From: an uncultured Sphingomonas sp.
Lineage (GTDB): Bacteria; Pseudomonadota; Alphaproteobacteria; Sphingomonadales; Sphingomonadaceae
Reading direction: 5' to 3'
Length of the DNA: 64,000 nucleotides
NCBI RefSeq assembly: GCF_937871615.1
Contig: NZ_CALMPA010000045.1
Span: forward strand, 186,001 to 250,000
Part shown: piece by piece, positions 27,554 through 38,086 of the stretch
How the letters are laid out: every line of letters begins with the position of its first letter
Position numbering within the stretch: position 1 is the first letter of the stretch
Program-made: the position numbers and the translations under genes
The notes under the pieces: generated by a model
What the model was told of the DNA's origin: nothing
What the model saw: the letters and a program-made list of their open reading frames with translations, nothing else
The model's database searches: none

Positions 27554-28971
27554 ACCGCCGCTATAATACCATCGCCATCCTCGCCTGCGCGACCGCGCTG
27601 TCGGCGTGCAACTTCGCGCCGAAATATGTGCGGCCCGTGGGCGCGGTGCCGGCGGAACTGCCGCAGGGCGGCCCCTATCCACCGGCGGCCAGCGACGCGC
27701 CGGATATCACCAGGGTCGGCTGGCGCGATTTCTTCACCGACGCGCGGTTGCGGCAGGTGATCGAGACGGGGCTGACGAACAACCGCGATCTGCGCGTCGC
27801 GGCGGCCAATGTGCTACAGGCCCGCGCGCAATATCATGTGCAGCGCGCCGATCTGGTTCCTTCGACCGGGCTGAACACCGGGGCGACCTATACCAACAAT
27901 ATCGGCAGCTTCGGCGGCGGCGCAGCGGCGGGCGTATCGCCCGATATTTCGGCTTATACGATGTCGGCCGGCTTCTCCTCGTTCGAGCTTGATCTGTTCG
28001 GCCGCGTCCGCAACCTCAATCGCGCGGCGCAGGAACGCTTTTTCGCGAGCGAGGAGGCGCAGCGTTCGACGCGCATCAGCCTGATCGCGGAAATCGCCAC
28101 CGCCTGGCTGACGCTCGGCTCGGATCGCGATCAACTCGCGCTGGCCGAGGAAACGCTCAAGACATTCGCGCAGACGCTGGAACTGACGCGCGCGCAATTC
28201 CGCATCGGCGTCGCCTCCGAACTCGCCGCGCGTCAGGCGGAGACGAGCTATGAGAGCGCGCGCAACGATATCGCGGTGCTGCGCACCCGGATCGCGCAGG
28301 ACGAAAATGCGCTCAATCTGCTCGTCGGCACTACGGTGCCCGCCGCGCAATTGCCCGCCGGGCTCAATCAAGGGCAGGTCACGCTCGATGCCCTGCCCGC
28401 CGGCGTTTCGTCGCAAGTGCTGCTGCGCCGCCCCGATGTGTTGCAGGCGGAGCATCAGTTGATCGCGCAGAACGCCAATATCGGCGCCGCGCGCGCGGCC
28501 TTCTTCCCGCGCATCTCGCTCACCGCGACGATCGGAACGATCTCCACCGCGCTATCCGGCCTGTTCGCTGGCGGCAGCTTCACCTACACCGGCGCGCCAG
28601 CGGCGGCGCTCCCGTTGTTCGACGGCGGGCGCAACGCGGGGAACCTCGCTTACGCCAAGGCATCGCAACAGGCCGCCGTCGCCACCTATGAGAAATCAAT
28701 CCAGACCGCGTTCCGCGAGGTGGCCGACGCGCTGGCGACACGCGGCACGATCGGGGAGCAGATCGCGGCGCAGGATGCCCGCGTCACGGCGGCACAGGTC
28801 GCGGCGCGGCTGTCTGACGCGCGTTATCGCGCGGGGGTCGATTCCTTCCTCACCACGCTCGATGCGCAACGCACCGCTTATGCCGCGCAGCAGCAGCTTC
28901 AGACCACGCGGCTGGCGCGCGCGAGCAATCTTGTGGAACTATATCGCGCGCTCGGCGGCGGGCTGGATTGA
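27550..28971 (+). CDS. Outer-membrane efflux lipoprotein (OprM/NodT family)
   Basis: 473 residues from GTG 27550, which overlaps the pump stop (GTGA). The start is set by the lipoprotein signal [18 protein letters not shown] with its lipobox. Two repeated OEP domains with long helices follow, containing [20 protein letters not shown] and the second-repeat [19 protein letters not shown]. Trimers form the tunnel through the outer membrane that completes the tripartite pump. The frame is open for 166 codons upstream inside the pump gene, but that part is an out-of-frame reading. No terminator is evident before the next small gene. Confidence 0.93.
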   Translation: MNRRYNTIAILACATALSACNFAPKYVRPVGAVPAELPQGGPYPPAASDAPDITRVGWRDFFTDARLRQVIETGLTNNRDLRVAAANVLQARAQYHVQRADLVPSTGLNTGATYTNNIGSFGGGAAAGVSPDISAYTMSAGFSSFELDLFGRVRNLNRAAQERFFASEEAQRSTRISLIAEIATAWLTLGSDRDQLALAEETLKTFAQTLELTRAQFRIGVASELAARQAETSYESARNDIAVLRTRIAQDENALNLLVGTTVPAAQLPAGLNQGQVTLDALPAGVSSQVLLRRPDVLQAEHQLIAQNANIGAARAAFFPRISLTATIGTISTALSGLFAGGSFTYTGAPAAALPLFDGGRNAGNLAYAKASQQAAVATYEKSIQTAFREVADALATRGTIGEQIAAQDARVTAAQVAARLSDARYRAGVDSFLTTLDAQRTAYAAQQQLQTTRLARASNLVELYRALGGGLD

Positions 28972-28993
28972 AAGATTAGTTCGGTCGCTTGCC

Positions 28994-29129
28994 TTTTCGC
29001 GCAACAGGCATATCCTGTCTCTCAATAGAAAGGAGAGGCAGAAATGGAGAGGATTGAACTTATCGCGAACGAATCCAGCGATAAGACTATGGTTATTTTA
29101 CAAAGCCTGCTTTGCCTGTTGCGTGAAAA
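28994..29129 (+). promoter_or_regulatory. 17-bp complementary arms enclosing a ribosome-binding site
   Basis: TTTTCGCGCAACAGGCA (28994-29010) in the leader is complementary to 29113-29129 inside the next gene (codons 24-29) at 16 positions, and the remaining position makes a G-U pair in RNA. The enclosed loop of 102 bases holds the ribosome-binding site AAGGAGAGG and the start codon. The pairing could tune translation or mRNA stability; this is inferred. Confidence 0.45.
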
Positions 29130-29310
29130 AAACCTGCTGACACGGGCAGATATCGAAGATTTGTGCGACAAGGTGCAAACCCGCGCGAGCGCACATGCGC
29201 AGGATCCGCTGCCGTGCTGCGTGGAGGGCGCCGCCGCCGCCGCCAGCGAGATGGAGCGGCTCGGCAAATATATCGGCAATCGCTACGGCGGGAAACATCG
29301 CCGCATCTGA
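29044..29310 (+). CDS. Small protein of unknown function, 88 residues
   Basis: I do not recognise this protein. It has a strong ribosome-binding site (AAGGAGAGG, seven bases before ATG), so translation is likely. It has no signal peptide. An amphipathic N-terminal helix region (MVILQSLLCLLREKNLLT) is followed by acidic/basic helix RADIEDLCDKVQTR, a Cys-Cys pair at DPLPCCVEG and a basic end (GGKHRRI). Base composition and codons in the first 40 codons are more AT-rich than neighbouring genes. It lies 72 bp after the efflux operon and could share its transcript. Its leader can pair with codons 24-29. Confidence 0.65.
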   Translation: MERIELIANESSDKTMVILQSLLCLLREKNLLTRADIEDLCDKVQTRASAHAQDPLPCCVEGAAAAASEMERLGKYIGNRYGGKHRRI

Positions 29311-29490
29311 ATGCGGGCATGACGGTCCGGGATGAATGCGGCTACGGGCATCGACCGGGCACGGTGGTGATGCCCCGCCTCATCATATCGGCAGCGGATG
29401 CGACTGCGATTGTCGTGCGCATTCGGCGCAAAACACCGCGTTGAACGGAATGCGCGCGCCATCCATGGGTGGCGCCCCTTCCCCGCGCGT

Positions 29491-30240
29491 TTACGGCTCG
29501 CAATCCTTCAGCGTTCTTGCGGCATCGTCGAACGCCGCCCAGGCGCGATGCGCGAGGCTGCCGCCGACGCTGCATCGCCGGACGCCAAGTGCCGCGAATG
29601 CGCGAATGCCCTCGTCATATTGGGTGACGACAACGCTCACCGGCTTCGGCGCCACCGCCGCGACCAGTTCCGCCACCACGCCCGGATCGAGGATGAACGG
29701 CACGAACAGGCAATCGGCCCCGGCATCGGCATAAGCGACCGCGCGCGCGATGCTCTGCGCCGCGGACATGCCGGGCACGCGGAAATTTTCATTGCGCCCG
29801 ATCAGCATCACGCCGGGATCAGCCGCATCTATCGCCGCGCGCGCCGCCGCGATCCGCTCCACCGCGAGCGGCAGGTCATACATCGCCTGGCCCGACCAGT
29901 CCTCGATCGAAATGCCCGCAACGCCCGTCGCCACCGCCATGCCGACATTGGCCGCGACATCCGCCGGGCCATCCGCGAAGCCATTTTCGAAATCGGCGTT
30001 GACCGGCAGATCGGTGGCATCGACGAGCATCCGCAGGTGCGCGAGCACGGCATCGCGGCCCAGCTCGCCATCGCTCTTGCCCGCCGCCCATGCCGCCCCC
30101 GCGCTGGTCGACGCGATCGCCCTGAAGCCAAGCGCGGCCAGCCGGATCGCGCTGCCCGCGTCCCACGCATTGGGGATGATGAAAAAGCCGCTTTCGTGCA
30201 ATCCGCGAAACGTGGCGCGCTTCTCGGCGACCGTCGGCAT
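29491..30240 (-). CDS. Isocitrate lyase/PEP mutase family protein
   Basis: 249 residues, a PEP mutase/isocitrate-lyase-type TIM barrel. Family features include PNAWDAGSAIRLAALGF near the start, NADFENGFAD and ISIEDWSG. It lacks the KKCGH loop typical of true isocitrate lyase, so oxaloacetate decarboxylase, methylisocitrate lyase-like or unknown carboxyphosphonate chemistry are options. GAGGAGAG is upstream of the ATG. It stands alone on the minus strand, diverging from the CoA-transferase gene. The precise reaction is not determinable here. Confidence 0.85.
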   Translation of the reverse strand: MPTVAEKRATFRGLHESGFFIIPNAWDAGSAIRLAALGFRAIASTSAGAAWAAGKSDGELGRDAVLAHLRMLVDATDLPVNADFENGFADGPADVAANVGMAVATGVAGISIEDWSGQAMYDLPLAVERIAAARAAIDAADPGVMLIGRNENFRVPGMSAAQSIARAVAYADAGADCLFVPFILDPGVVAELVAAVAPKPVSVVVTQYDEGIRAFAALGVRRCSVGGSLAHRAWAAFDDAARTLKDCEP

Positions 30241-30319
30241 ATCTTGTCTCTCCTCGTGCCGGAAAAATTGCTCGCGCGAGCTTAGCGCAAAATTCCCGTG
30301 ACCGAGAGGGGCGGAATAT

Positions 30320-30341
30320 CAGGAACGCGCCAGGAACGCGC
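30320..30341. repeat. Tandem 11-bp direct repeat
   Basis: CAGGAACGCGC occurs twice back to back (30320-30330, 30331-30341) in the region between divergent genes. It may be a chance slippage product or a pair of regulator half-sites; nothing else supports a function. Confidence 0.5.
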
Positions 30342-30506
30342 TTGGCCACCGCTCGTTATCCGTCCGCGAATGGTCGCGAAAAAGATGCCACGGGCCAGCG
30401 CGAAGGCAGGACATTTCTGAAGTAATCGGCTCGGTTTGCCGCTTTGAATTTGATCGCCCGGCGATCGCGTTCCATTGGGCAGGCCAGTTCGATGCCACAT
30501 AGCTGA

Positions 30507-32036
<1,530 letters not shown>

Positions 32037-32108
32037 CCGGTTTACACTGGGCACCCGCGTCGGCAGATTGCTTCGATTCCAATCCGTTCCGATCGACGAA
32101 AGCCCGCC

Positions 32109-33704
32109 ATGAAAACCGCTCTGCTCACGATCCTCGCGGCGCTTGCCGTGGCGACAAGCGCGCATGGCGCCGAAACTACCGCCAAGGCGGACGCTATCGC
32201 CCCGGCGCCCGCCACTTTCCAGCCGGGCGAAATTGCCACCACCGGATCGGTGACGATTGCCGGCACGCGCATTCCCTATCACGCGGTGGCCGGCACGATG
32301 ATCGTCCACCCGAAAGGATGGAGCGACACGGATTCTCTTGAGAACAATGGCGAAAAGGGCGCGAAGAAGCCCAAGGCCGAAGCGTCGATATTCTACACCG
32401 CTTATTTCAAGAGCGGCGCACCCGCGGCGAACCGCCCGATCACCTTCCTGTTCAACGGCGGCCCCGGCTCGTCCAGCATCTGGCTGCATATGGGCGCCTT
32501 CGGCCCGGTTCGCGTCGAAACCCCCGATCGCGCCCATTCGCCCGGCGCGCCTTATGCCACCGTCAACAACGACGAGAGCCTGCTCGACGTTTCCGATCTC
32601 GTCTTCATCGACGCGCCGGGCACGGGCTTCAGCCGGATCGCGGGGCCTGACAAGGAAGCGGCTTTCTATGGCGTGGATCAGGATATCCACGCTTTCTCGA
32701 AATTCATCGTCCGGTTCCTGTCGAAATATCAACGCTGGAATTCGCCCAAATATCTGTTCGGCGAAAGCTATGGCACGATGCGCGCGGCGGGGATGACGCT
32801 GGCGCTGCAAAAAGAGAGCATCGACCTCAACGGCGTGATCCTGCTGTCGGATATCCTCAACTGGGATCTGATCCCGGATGATCCGCAAACCAATCCGGGG
32901 GTTGACCTGCCCTATATCGTCAGCCTGCCAACCTATGCCGCCACCGCCTGGTATCACCGAAAGCTCGCAAACCGCCCGGCCGATCTCAGCGCATTTCTGG
33001 CCGAGGTAGAGCAATTCGCCACCGGCGATTATGCCCTCGCGCTCATGCAGGGGAATGCGCTGCCGGCGGAGAAGCGTCAGGCGATCGCCGCGCGGCTTTC
33101 GGGCTATACCGGGCTGCCGGTCGCCTATCTGCTCCAGAGCAACCTGCGCATCGAATATGGGGCGTTCCAGAAGGAATTGCTGGCCGGTGAGGCGCTCACC
33201 ACCGGCACGCTGGATACGCGCTTCACCGGCGCGACGCTCGATCCCTTGAGCAAGATCGCCGGCTACGATCCGCAAAGCACCGCGATTGGCGCTGCCTATG
33301 TCGCCGCGTTCAACGATTATGCGCGCGGCACCCTGCGCTACGGCGAGGGGATCGAGTTCAAGCCCGGCATCGGCATCTATGAAAGCTGGGATTACAAGCA
33401 TCAGCCGCCCGGCGCGGAGCGGGCGTTGACCGCGCTGCCCAATGTGCTGCCCGATCTCGCCGTGGCGATGAAGCAGAATCCGCGCATGAAGCTCCTGGTG
33501 ACAGGCGGCTATTTCGATGTTTCGACGCCCTATTTCGCGGGCGTGTATGAATTGCGCCACCTGCCGGTGCCGGCGGATATCCAGGCCAATATCGAATATC
33601 GGCATTATGAATCCGGCCATATGGTTTACGTCAATCGCGCCGCGCTCAAGACGTTTCATGCCGATGTCGCCGATTTCATCCGCCGCACCGATAATATCCG
33701 CTGA
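32109..33704 (+). CDS. Serine carboxypeptidase, family S10, exported
   Basis: 531 residues. A Sec signal (LLTILAALAVATSAHG) directs it to the periplasm. S10 hallmarks are FNGGPGSSSIWLHMGAFGP, the nucleophile serine in FGESYGTMRA, Asp in TGGYFDVSTPYF and His in YESGHMVYV. S10 enzymes remove C-terminal residues at acidic to neutral pH. It is followed 51 bp later by the SleB-type hydrolase gene, so a cell-wall or peptide scavenging pair is possible. Compared with yeast carboxypeptidase Y it lacks the long propeptide, as bacterial members do. Confidence 0.93.
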   Translation: MKTALLTILAALAVATSAHGAETTAKADAIAPAPATFQPGEIATTGSVTIAGTRIPYHAVAGTMIVHPKGWSDTDSLENNGEKGAKKPKAEASIFYTAYFKSGAPAANRPITFLFNGGPGSSSIWLHMGAFGPVRVETPDRAHSPGAPYATVNNDESLLDVSDLVFIDAPGTGFSRIAGPDKEAAFYGVDQDIHAFSKFIVRFLSKYQRWNSPKYLFGESYGTMRAAGMTLALQKESIDLNGVILLSDILNWDLIPDDPQTNPGVDLPYIVSLPTYAATAWYHRKLANRPADLSAFLAEVEQFATGDYALALMQGNALPAEKRQAIAARLSGYTGLPVAYLLQSNLRIEYGAFQKELLAGEALTTGTLDTRFTGATLDPLSKIAGYDPQSTAIGAAYVAAFNDYARGTLRYGEGIEFKPGIGIYESWDYKHQPPGAERALTALPNVLPDLAVAMKQNPRMKLLVTGGYFDVSTPYFAGVYELRHLPVPADIQANIEYRHYESGHMVYVNRAALKTFHADVADFIRRTDNIR

Positions 33705-33755
33705 CAGAATCGCGCGGGGCTGGCCGCCCCGCCGTTCGGGCGATATCGGCGCGGC

Positions 33756-34406
33756 ATGGCACGGCGGAAAACCCACAGGCGCGGAAAGGCGAAGGCCGGT
33801 CCCCCTCCCCGCCTGGCGATCCTGTGCAGCCTCGCCGCGCTCGGCTTCATCGCATGGCTGGCGATACGCGATCTGGGGACGGTCGCGCCTGAAAAGCCCA
33901 CACCGCGCACCTTGACGATGGCGCAGGCGCGCGCCGCGAATGCCGCAATCCCGTTCCTGCCCGGCAAGCCGGCACCGGCGCGCCCGTTCCATTTCACCGG
34001 CGGCCCCGCCGCGCGCGAACAGGCGATCCAATGCCTCGCCACCGCCGCGCTTTACGAGGCGGGCGGCGACAGGCCGGGGCAGAAAGCGGTGATGCAGGTG
34101 GTGCTCAATCGCGTGCGTCGCGCGGGCTATCCGAAAACGGTGTGCGGCGTGGTGTATCAGGGCGCGTCACGGGCGACCGGCTGCCAATTCTCCTTCACCT
34201 GCGACGGCTCGCGCACCCGCCGGCCGGAGCGGGCGGGCTGGGCCGTCGCGCGCCATGCCGCGCGGCGCGCCTTATCGGGCTATGTGTTCCGCGCGGTGGG
34301 CACCTCGACGCATTATCATGCCGACTGGATCGTGCCCTATTGGATCGGATCGCTGGACAAGATCGCCCGCGTCGAAAGCCATATCTTCTATCGCCCGCGT
34401 CGCTAG
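33756..34406 (+). CDS. Cell wall hydrolase (SleB family), membrane anchored
   Basis: 216 residues. A basic start (ARRKTHRRGKAKAG) precedes one transmembrane helix (LAILCSLAALGFIAWLAI), which places the rest in the periplasm. The C-terminal SleB/hydrolase_2 domain runs from TAALYEAGGDRPGQKAVMQ through VLNRVRRAGYPKTVCGVVYQG and CQFSFTCDG to the end. Its catalytic glutamate is in ALYEAGG. Such enzymes cut the glycan strand of peptidoglycan and in sphingomonads appear in several copies. It ends just before the 134-bp palindrome and converges on trhO. Confidence 0.88.
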   Translation: MARRKTHRRGKAKAGPPPRLAILCSLAALGFIAWLAIRDLGTVAPEKPTPRTLTMAQARAANAAIPFLPGKPAPARPFHFTGGPAAREQAIQCLATAALYEAGGDRPGQKAVMQVVLNRVRRAGYPKTVCGVVYQGASRATGCQFSFTCDGSRTRRPERAGWAVARHAARRALSGYVFRAVGTSTHYHADWIVPYWIGSLDKIARVESHIFYRPRR

Positions 34407-34410
34407 GGCC

Positions 34411-34544
34411 GATCGACATTCAGGTCAGGTCGAGCCGAAAATGGTGGTTTCCCGTGACCCGCAAGCGCAGCGTACTAAAGGTACGTGAGCACCGGAAGCG
34501 CGGGAAACCGCCATTTGCAGGCCGGCATGGATTGAATGCCGATC
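34411..34544. repeat. 134-bp imperfect palindromic element
   Basis: Three paired blocks share one centre near 34477.5: GATCGACATTCA (34411-34422) with 34533-34544, AAATGGTGGTTTCCCG (34439-34454) with 34501-34516, and CGTAC (34471-34475) with GTACG (34481-34485). Mismatches are single bases, one a G-U pair in RNA. It fills the whole gap between two convergent genes. It looks like a non-autonomous repeat (REP/MITE type) or a bidirectional terminator; only one copy was noticed here. Confidence 0.75.
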
Positions 34545-34548
34545 TGTC

Positions 34549-35490
34549 CTAGCCGTGTGACGCGCCGACATGCGGCACGCCGCGCGCATCGGCGAGGCGC
34601 GTCTGCCGCATCCGTTCCGCATAGCCGGCGCGCTGGCGATCGTCGCGCTCGGCGTGGCAGGCGGCGCAGCTTACCCCCTCGACATAGAGTGGCGACGCGC
34701 GACCCGCCTCGTTCACCGGGCGGCGACACGCGCGGCAGAGTTCATGGCCGCCCTTCGCCAGGCCGTGAACCACCGTCACCCGCTCGTCGAAGACGAAGCA
34801 TTCGCCTTCCCACAGGCTTTCCGCCGGCGGCACCGTTTCGAGATATTTCAGGATTCCGCCGTCGAGGTGATAAACCTCCTCCACCCCTTCGGCCTTCAGG
34901 AAGGCCGTGGCCTTTTCGCAGCGGATACCGCCGGTACAGAACATCGCGACCTTGGGCGGCGCGGCATCGCCGAGCAGCGTCTCGCGTTGCGCGCGGAACC
35001 ATGCGGGGAAATCGCTGAAGGCCGCCGTGCGCGGATCAATCGCGCCGGCGAAGGTGCCGACCGCCACCTCATAATCATTGCGCGTGTCGATCAGGATCGT
35101 GCCCGGCGCCGAGATCAGCGCATTCCACTCCTCCGGCGGAACATAATGGCCAACCCCGGCAAGCGGATCAATGTCCGGCTCCCCCATCGTCACGATCTCC
35201 CGCTTGATCCGCACCTTCATGCGGTGAAACGGCAGCGTCGCCGCGCGCGAGAATTTCGGTTCCAGCCCGGCGCACCCCGGCAAGGCGCGAATATGGCCGA
35301 GCACCGCGGCGATTCCCTCATCGCTGCCCGCGATCGTGCCGTTGATCCCCTCACGCGCGAGCAGCAGCGTGCCCTTCACCCCAAAAGAGCGGCAAAGGTC
35401 GTGCAGCGGGCCGCGAATGCCCGCGCAGTCATCGAACGAGGTGAAGCGATATAGCGCCGCGACGCATATCGGCAGGTTGGTATCGGCCAT
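34549..35490 (-). CDS. trhO: tRNA uridine(34) hydroxylase, rhodanese-like (TrhO/YceA)
   Basis: 313 residues from ATG 35490, where the conserved N-terminal domain ([15 protein letters not shown]) begins; an ATG nine codons earlier is less likely. An acylphosphatase-like N-terminal domain with [11 protein letters not shown] leads into a rhodanese domain carrying IDTRNDYE and the catalytic cysteine in [11 protein letters not shown]. The C-terminus has two Cys pairs (CRACRRP and CAACHAE) that may bind metal. TrhO makes 5-hydroxyuridine at position 34 of certain tRNAs using oxygen. It is downstream of the NRDE gene on the same strand. Confidence 0.93.
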   Translation of the reverse strand: MADTNLPICVAALYRFTSFDDCAGIRGPLHDLCRSFGVKGTLLLAREGINGTIAGSDEGIAAVLGHIRALPGCAGLEPKFSRAATLPFHRMKVRIKREIVTMGEPDIDPLAGVGHYVPPEEWNALISAPGTILIDTRNDYEVAVGTFAGAIDPRTAAFSDFPAWFRAQRETLLGDAAPPKVAMFCTGGIRCEKATAFLKAEGVEEVYHLDGGILKYLETVPPAESLWEGECFVFDERVTVVHGLAKGGHELCRACRRPVNEAGRASPLYVEGVSCAACHAERDDRQRAGYAERMRQTRLADARGVPHVGASHG

Positions 35491-35577
35491 GTGGGAAACC
35501 CGGTCTGGTACGCGCATTATGTTGAGGCGCCATAGCGATCGCGATGCGCTTGCGCCATCGTCGCGCGCGCGGCGGGC

Positions 35578-36288
35578 CTATCCCCAATTGAACGCGATCG
35601 CGGTATCGCCGATCGCCCGGCCCTGGCGATCGAAGCGGCGTTCCACGATCACGCCCTCGTTTTCCGCATCGACCAGCACGATCGTGCTGCACCGCGTGCC
35701 ATAAACCGGATTGTCGATGAAGATCGGCGCGGGATCGTCCGGATCGCCCGTCGGCGGGCTGGTATCGCGCAGGCCCGCGAACAACGCCTCGCGATCATGC
35801 GCGGCATCGGCGAGCCAGCGCGCGATGGCGTCGCTCAGCCGGATCGTCTTGCGCCACGGCGGGTCGAGCGGCCCATTGGACATTGCGTGCAATCCCGGCG
35901 CCAGCGGCTGCGAGACCGGCACGGGCCGGTTGGACAGGAAACGCGCATCATCTTTGTCGATCAGCACGGCGTTGAACGGATTGAACCCGGCGAGTTGGTC
36001 CGCCGCCGGCACGTCGCCCGCCGCCAGCCCGGTGACGAGTGCGCCGCGCGAGGCAAGCGCCGGATCGGGATCGCCATGCCCGCGAAGGTTCGTAACAGCC
36101 GCGAACCGCCCGCCATCCGACACCGCAAGCCAGGTGCCCCCGGCCCTGATGTCGCGCCCGGCGATGATATTCCCATCCTTCCAGCGATGCAGCGCCTCGG
36201 CGGGGCGATCGTGAAATTCGTCGCGGTTCGCGGCCACCACCAGTTTCCAGCGCGGATGAAACCGCCACGCGATCGCCAGCACACACAT
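35578..36288 (-). CDS. NRDE family protein (TANGO2 homologue)
   Basis: 236 residues. The N-terminus MCVLAIAW is followed by the defining ANRDEFHDRPAEAL motif, then GRDIRAGGTWLAVS, as in NRDE/TANGO2 proteins, whose N-terminal cysteine resembles that of Ntn hydrolases. Animal TANGO2 is linked to haem and acyl-CoA handling; the bacterial role is unproven. The cysteine right after Met may become the N-terminal nucleophile. It probably shares a transcript with trhO (87 bp apart). Start ATG 36288 has no strong ribosome-binding site. Confidence 0.88.
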   Translation of the reverse strand: MCVLAIAWRFHPRWKLVVAANRDEFHDRPAEALHRWKDGNIIAGRDIRAGGTWLAVSDGGRFAAVTNLRGHGDPDPALASRGALVTGLAAGDVPAADQLAGFNPFNAVLIDKDDARFLSNRPVPVSQPLAPGLHAMSNGPLDPPWRKTIRLSDAIARWLADAAHDREALFAGLRDTSPPTGDPDDPAPIFIDNPVYGTRCSTIVLVDAENEGVIVERRFDRQGRAIGDTAIAFNWG

Positions 36289-36340
36289 GCCATGCTTGTT
36301 CCAGTTCGCTCGCCGGGCCGCAATCCCGAGACGATGCCAT

Positions 36341-37198
36341 TTAATGCAGGTGCTTCAACTTGTCCGGGTTGCGCATCACATAGATCGCGGCGATCTTTCC
36401 GTCCTCGATCTCCAGCGCGGTGGTTTGTAGCTCGCCATCGGCTTCCCGCGTGATGAACCCCGGCAGCCCGTTGATGAGCGTGAGGCGCACCAGATCGGAA
36501 CGGTGCCGGCGGAACAGCGCCGCCAGCGCCTTGTGCACCTGCATCACCTCCGCGACGCCGACGATCAGCCGCGCCGCCGCCGGGCGCTTCCCGCCGCCAT
36601 CGGCATGGAGGCTCACGCCGTCCGCCAGCATCGCGCCAAGCCCGGCGAGATCGCCGTTGCGCGATGCCGCGAAGAAGGCGGCGGCGATTTCCAGGCCATA
36701 TTGCTTCTCGACCGCGAAGCGCGGGCGCGCCTCGCGAACATGGCCGCGCGCGCGCGCCGCAAGCTGGCGACAGGCCGCCGGATCGCGCCCGATCGTCGCG
36801 GCGACCTCCTCGAACCCCAGCCCGAACACATCGTGCAGCAGGAACGCCGCGCGTTCGAGCGGCGAGAGGCGTTCCAGCGCGAGCATCAGCGGCAGCGTGA
36901 CATCCGCATCCTCGTCCTCCTCGACGATCGGATCGGGTAGCCATGGGCCGATATAGGTTTCACGCTGATGGCGCGCCGATTTGAGCTGATCGAGGCACAG
37001 CCGCGTCACCGTGCGGCGCAGGAACGCCTCCGGCTCGCGCACCTCGGCGCGATCGACCGCCATCCAGCGGATGAAGGCATCCTGCACCGCATCCTCGGCA
37101 TCGGCGACCGAGCCGAGCATACGATAGGCGACCCGGACGAGCCGGGGACGCAGCGGATCGAAGCTCGCCGCCGCGTCATCGCCGTGCCCCTGCTCCAT
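36341..37198 (-). CDS. ECF41-type RNA polymerase sigma factor with SnoaL-like tail
   Basis: 285 residues. Sigma2 lies at about 15-80 (AYRMLGSVADAEDAVQDAF) and sigma4 at about 105-155 (LSPLERAAFLLHDVFGLGFEEVA). A C-terminal NTF2/SnoaL-like domain follows at 165-285. The three ECF41 signatures are present: WLPDP in the linker (86-90), DGGGK (200-204) and NPDKL at the end (277-281). In this family the fused tail controls the sigma part; there is no anti-sigma gene. The ATG shares one base with the stop of the carboxymuconolactone decarboxylase gene (TGATG), the classic ECF41 partnership. The promoter at 37700-37726 implies autoregulation. Confidence 0.93.
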   Translation of the reverse strand: MEQGHGDDAAASFDPLRPRLVRVAYRMLGSVADAEDAVQDAFIRWMAVDRAEVREPEAFLRRTVTRLCLDQLKSARHQRETYIGPWLPDPIVEEDEDADVTLPLMLALERLSPLERAAFLLHDVFGLGFEEVAATIGRDPAACRQLAARARGHVREARPRFAVEKQYGLEIAAAFFAASRNGDLAGLGAMLADGVSLHADGGGKRPAAARLIVGVAEVMQVHKALAALFRRHRSDLVRLTLINGLPGFITREADGELQTTALEIEDGKIAAIYVMRNPDKLKHLH

Positions 37199-37668
37199 CA
37201 GCCCGCCGCCTGCTGAAGCGGCTTGGCCGCGCTCGGCTCGAACCACAGCCCGAAGCCGACCGCAAGCCGGTTCCAGCCGTTGATGACATTTATCATCAGC
37301 GTCAGCTTCACCTGCTCCTCCTTGGTGAAATGCGCGTCGAGCGCCGCATGTGCCGCCTCGTGCATATGCCCTTCCGAAAGCCGTGTGAGCGCATCGGTCC
37401 AGCCCAGCGCCGCGCGTTCGCGCTCGCTGTAGCACGGCGCCTCGCGCCATGCGGACAGAAGATAGATGCGCTGCTCGCTCTCGCCCTGCTCGCGCGCCTC
37501 GATCGTGTGCATGTTGAGGCAATTGGCGCAGCCGTTGATCTGCGAGGCGCGGATCTTCACCAGTTCGATCAGTTGCGGCTCAAGGCTGGCGGCGATCGCC
37601 TGCGATACGTCCGTCCACTGCTTCATGAGCTGCGGCGCGGCGGCATAAGGGTTCAGCTTGGCGGTCAT
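37198..37668 (-). CDS. Carboxymuconolactone decarboxylase/AhpD family protein (ECF41 target)
   Basis: 156 residues, an all-helical AhpD-like fold. The redox motif is CANCLNMH (Cys47, Cys50, His54) with the upstream glutamate of the proton relay in LIELVKIRASQ. Relatives act as alkylhydroperoxidases or small decarboxylases. Encoded directly before the ECF41 sigma factor and behind an ECF41-type promoter, it is the predicted direct target of that sigma factor. The stimulus and substrate are unknown; oxidative stress has been suggested for such pairs because of the CxxC site. Confidence 0.93.
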   Translation of the reverse strand: MTAKLNPYAAAPQLMKQWTDVSQAIAASLEPQLIELVKIRASQINGCANCLNMHTIEAREQGESEQRIYLLSAWREAPCYSERERAALGWTDALTRLSEGHMHEAAHAALDAHFTKEEQVKLTLMINVINGWNRLAVGFGLWFEPSAAKPLQQAAG

Positions 37669-37699
37669 GGTCCGGTTCCTTTCGTGGTTCGGAAAGCAT

Positions 37700-37726
37700 G
37701 ACGAACGACCGCGTCACGATGTGACA
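37700..37726 (-). promoter_or_regulatory. ECF41-type promoter
   Basis: On the minus strand TGTCACA (37726-37720), 16 bases, then CGTC (37703-37700) match the published ECF41 promoter consensus exactly in both boxes. It sits 31 bp before the decarboxylase ATG, leaving a leader of about 25 bases. It predicts self-activation of the two-gene unit. Confidence 0.85.
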
Positions 37727-37771
37727 TACCGCGCAAAAAAAAATCGCTCGCGGCGCGCGCGACAAGCGGCG

Positions 37772-38086
37772 CTAGCGCCCGAGCGCGATCGCGCCCGCCG
37801 CCGCGAAGCCGGTGAGCGCGATCACGCCGAGCAGACGCGCCAGTTCCTCCTTGCGGAAATCGAGCAGCCGCTGCTCGTCGAGAAACCACCGCCCATTCTC
37901 CGCCGGCAGGATCGCGCCGAAACGGGTCATGCGGCGAAACACGCGCTGCTGTGCGCGGCCTTCCGGCTCGAACACGATCGCGCGTTCGGCGGCGGTGGCG
38001 TTCGCGTCGACGAAATGCGCGACGATCACCGATTGCGCGCGCACCGCGATCTGTTCGGCGATGCGGCCAACGAGGTTCAGCTTCAT
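37772..38086 (-). CDS. Small membrane protein of unknown function behind rnr
   Basis: 104 residues. It has a soluble N-terminal part (VGRIAEQIAVRAQSVIVAHFVD, shown in part), RVFRRMTRFGAILPAENGRWFLDE in the middle and one C-terminal hydrophobic helix (LLGVIALTGFAAAGAIAL). This layout suggests a tail-anchored inner-membrane protein. I recognise no family. Its ATG overlaps the RNase R stop by four bases, so the two are co-translated, which supports it being a real gene. Confidence 0.7.
   Translation of the reverse strand: MKLNLVGRIAEQIAVRAQSVIVAHFVDANATAAERAIVFEPEGRAQQRVFRRMTRFGAILPAENGRWFLDEQRLLDFRKEELARLLGVIALTGFAAAGAIALGR

Noticed and set aside
29491-30240. Glyoxylate-shunt isocitrate lyase
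   Set aside because: Too short (249 residues) and missing the KKCGH catalytic loop.
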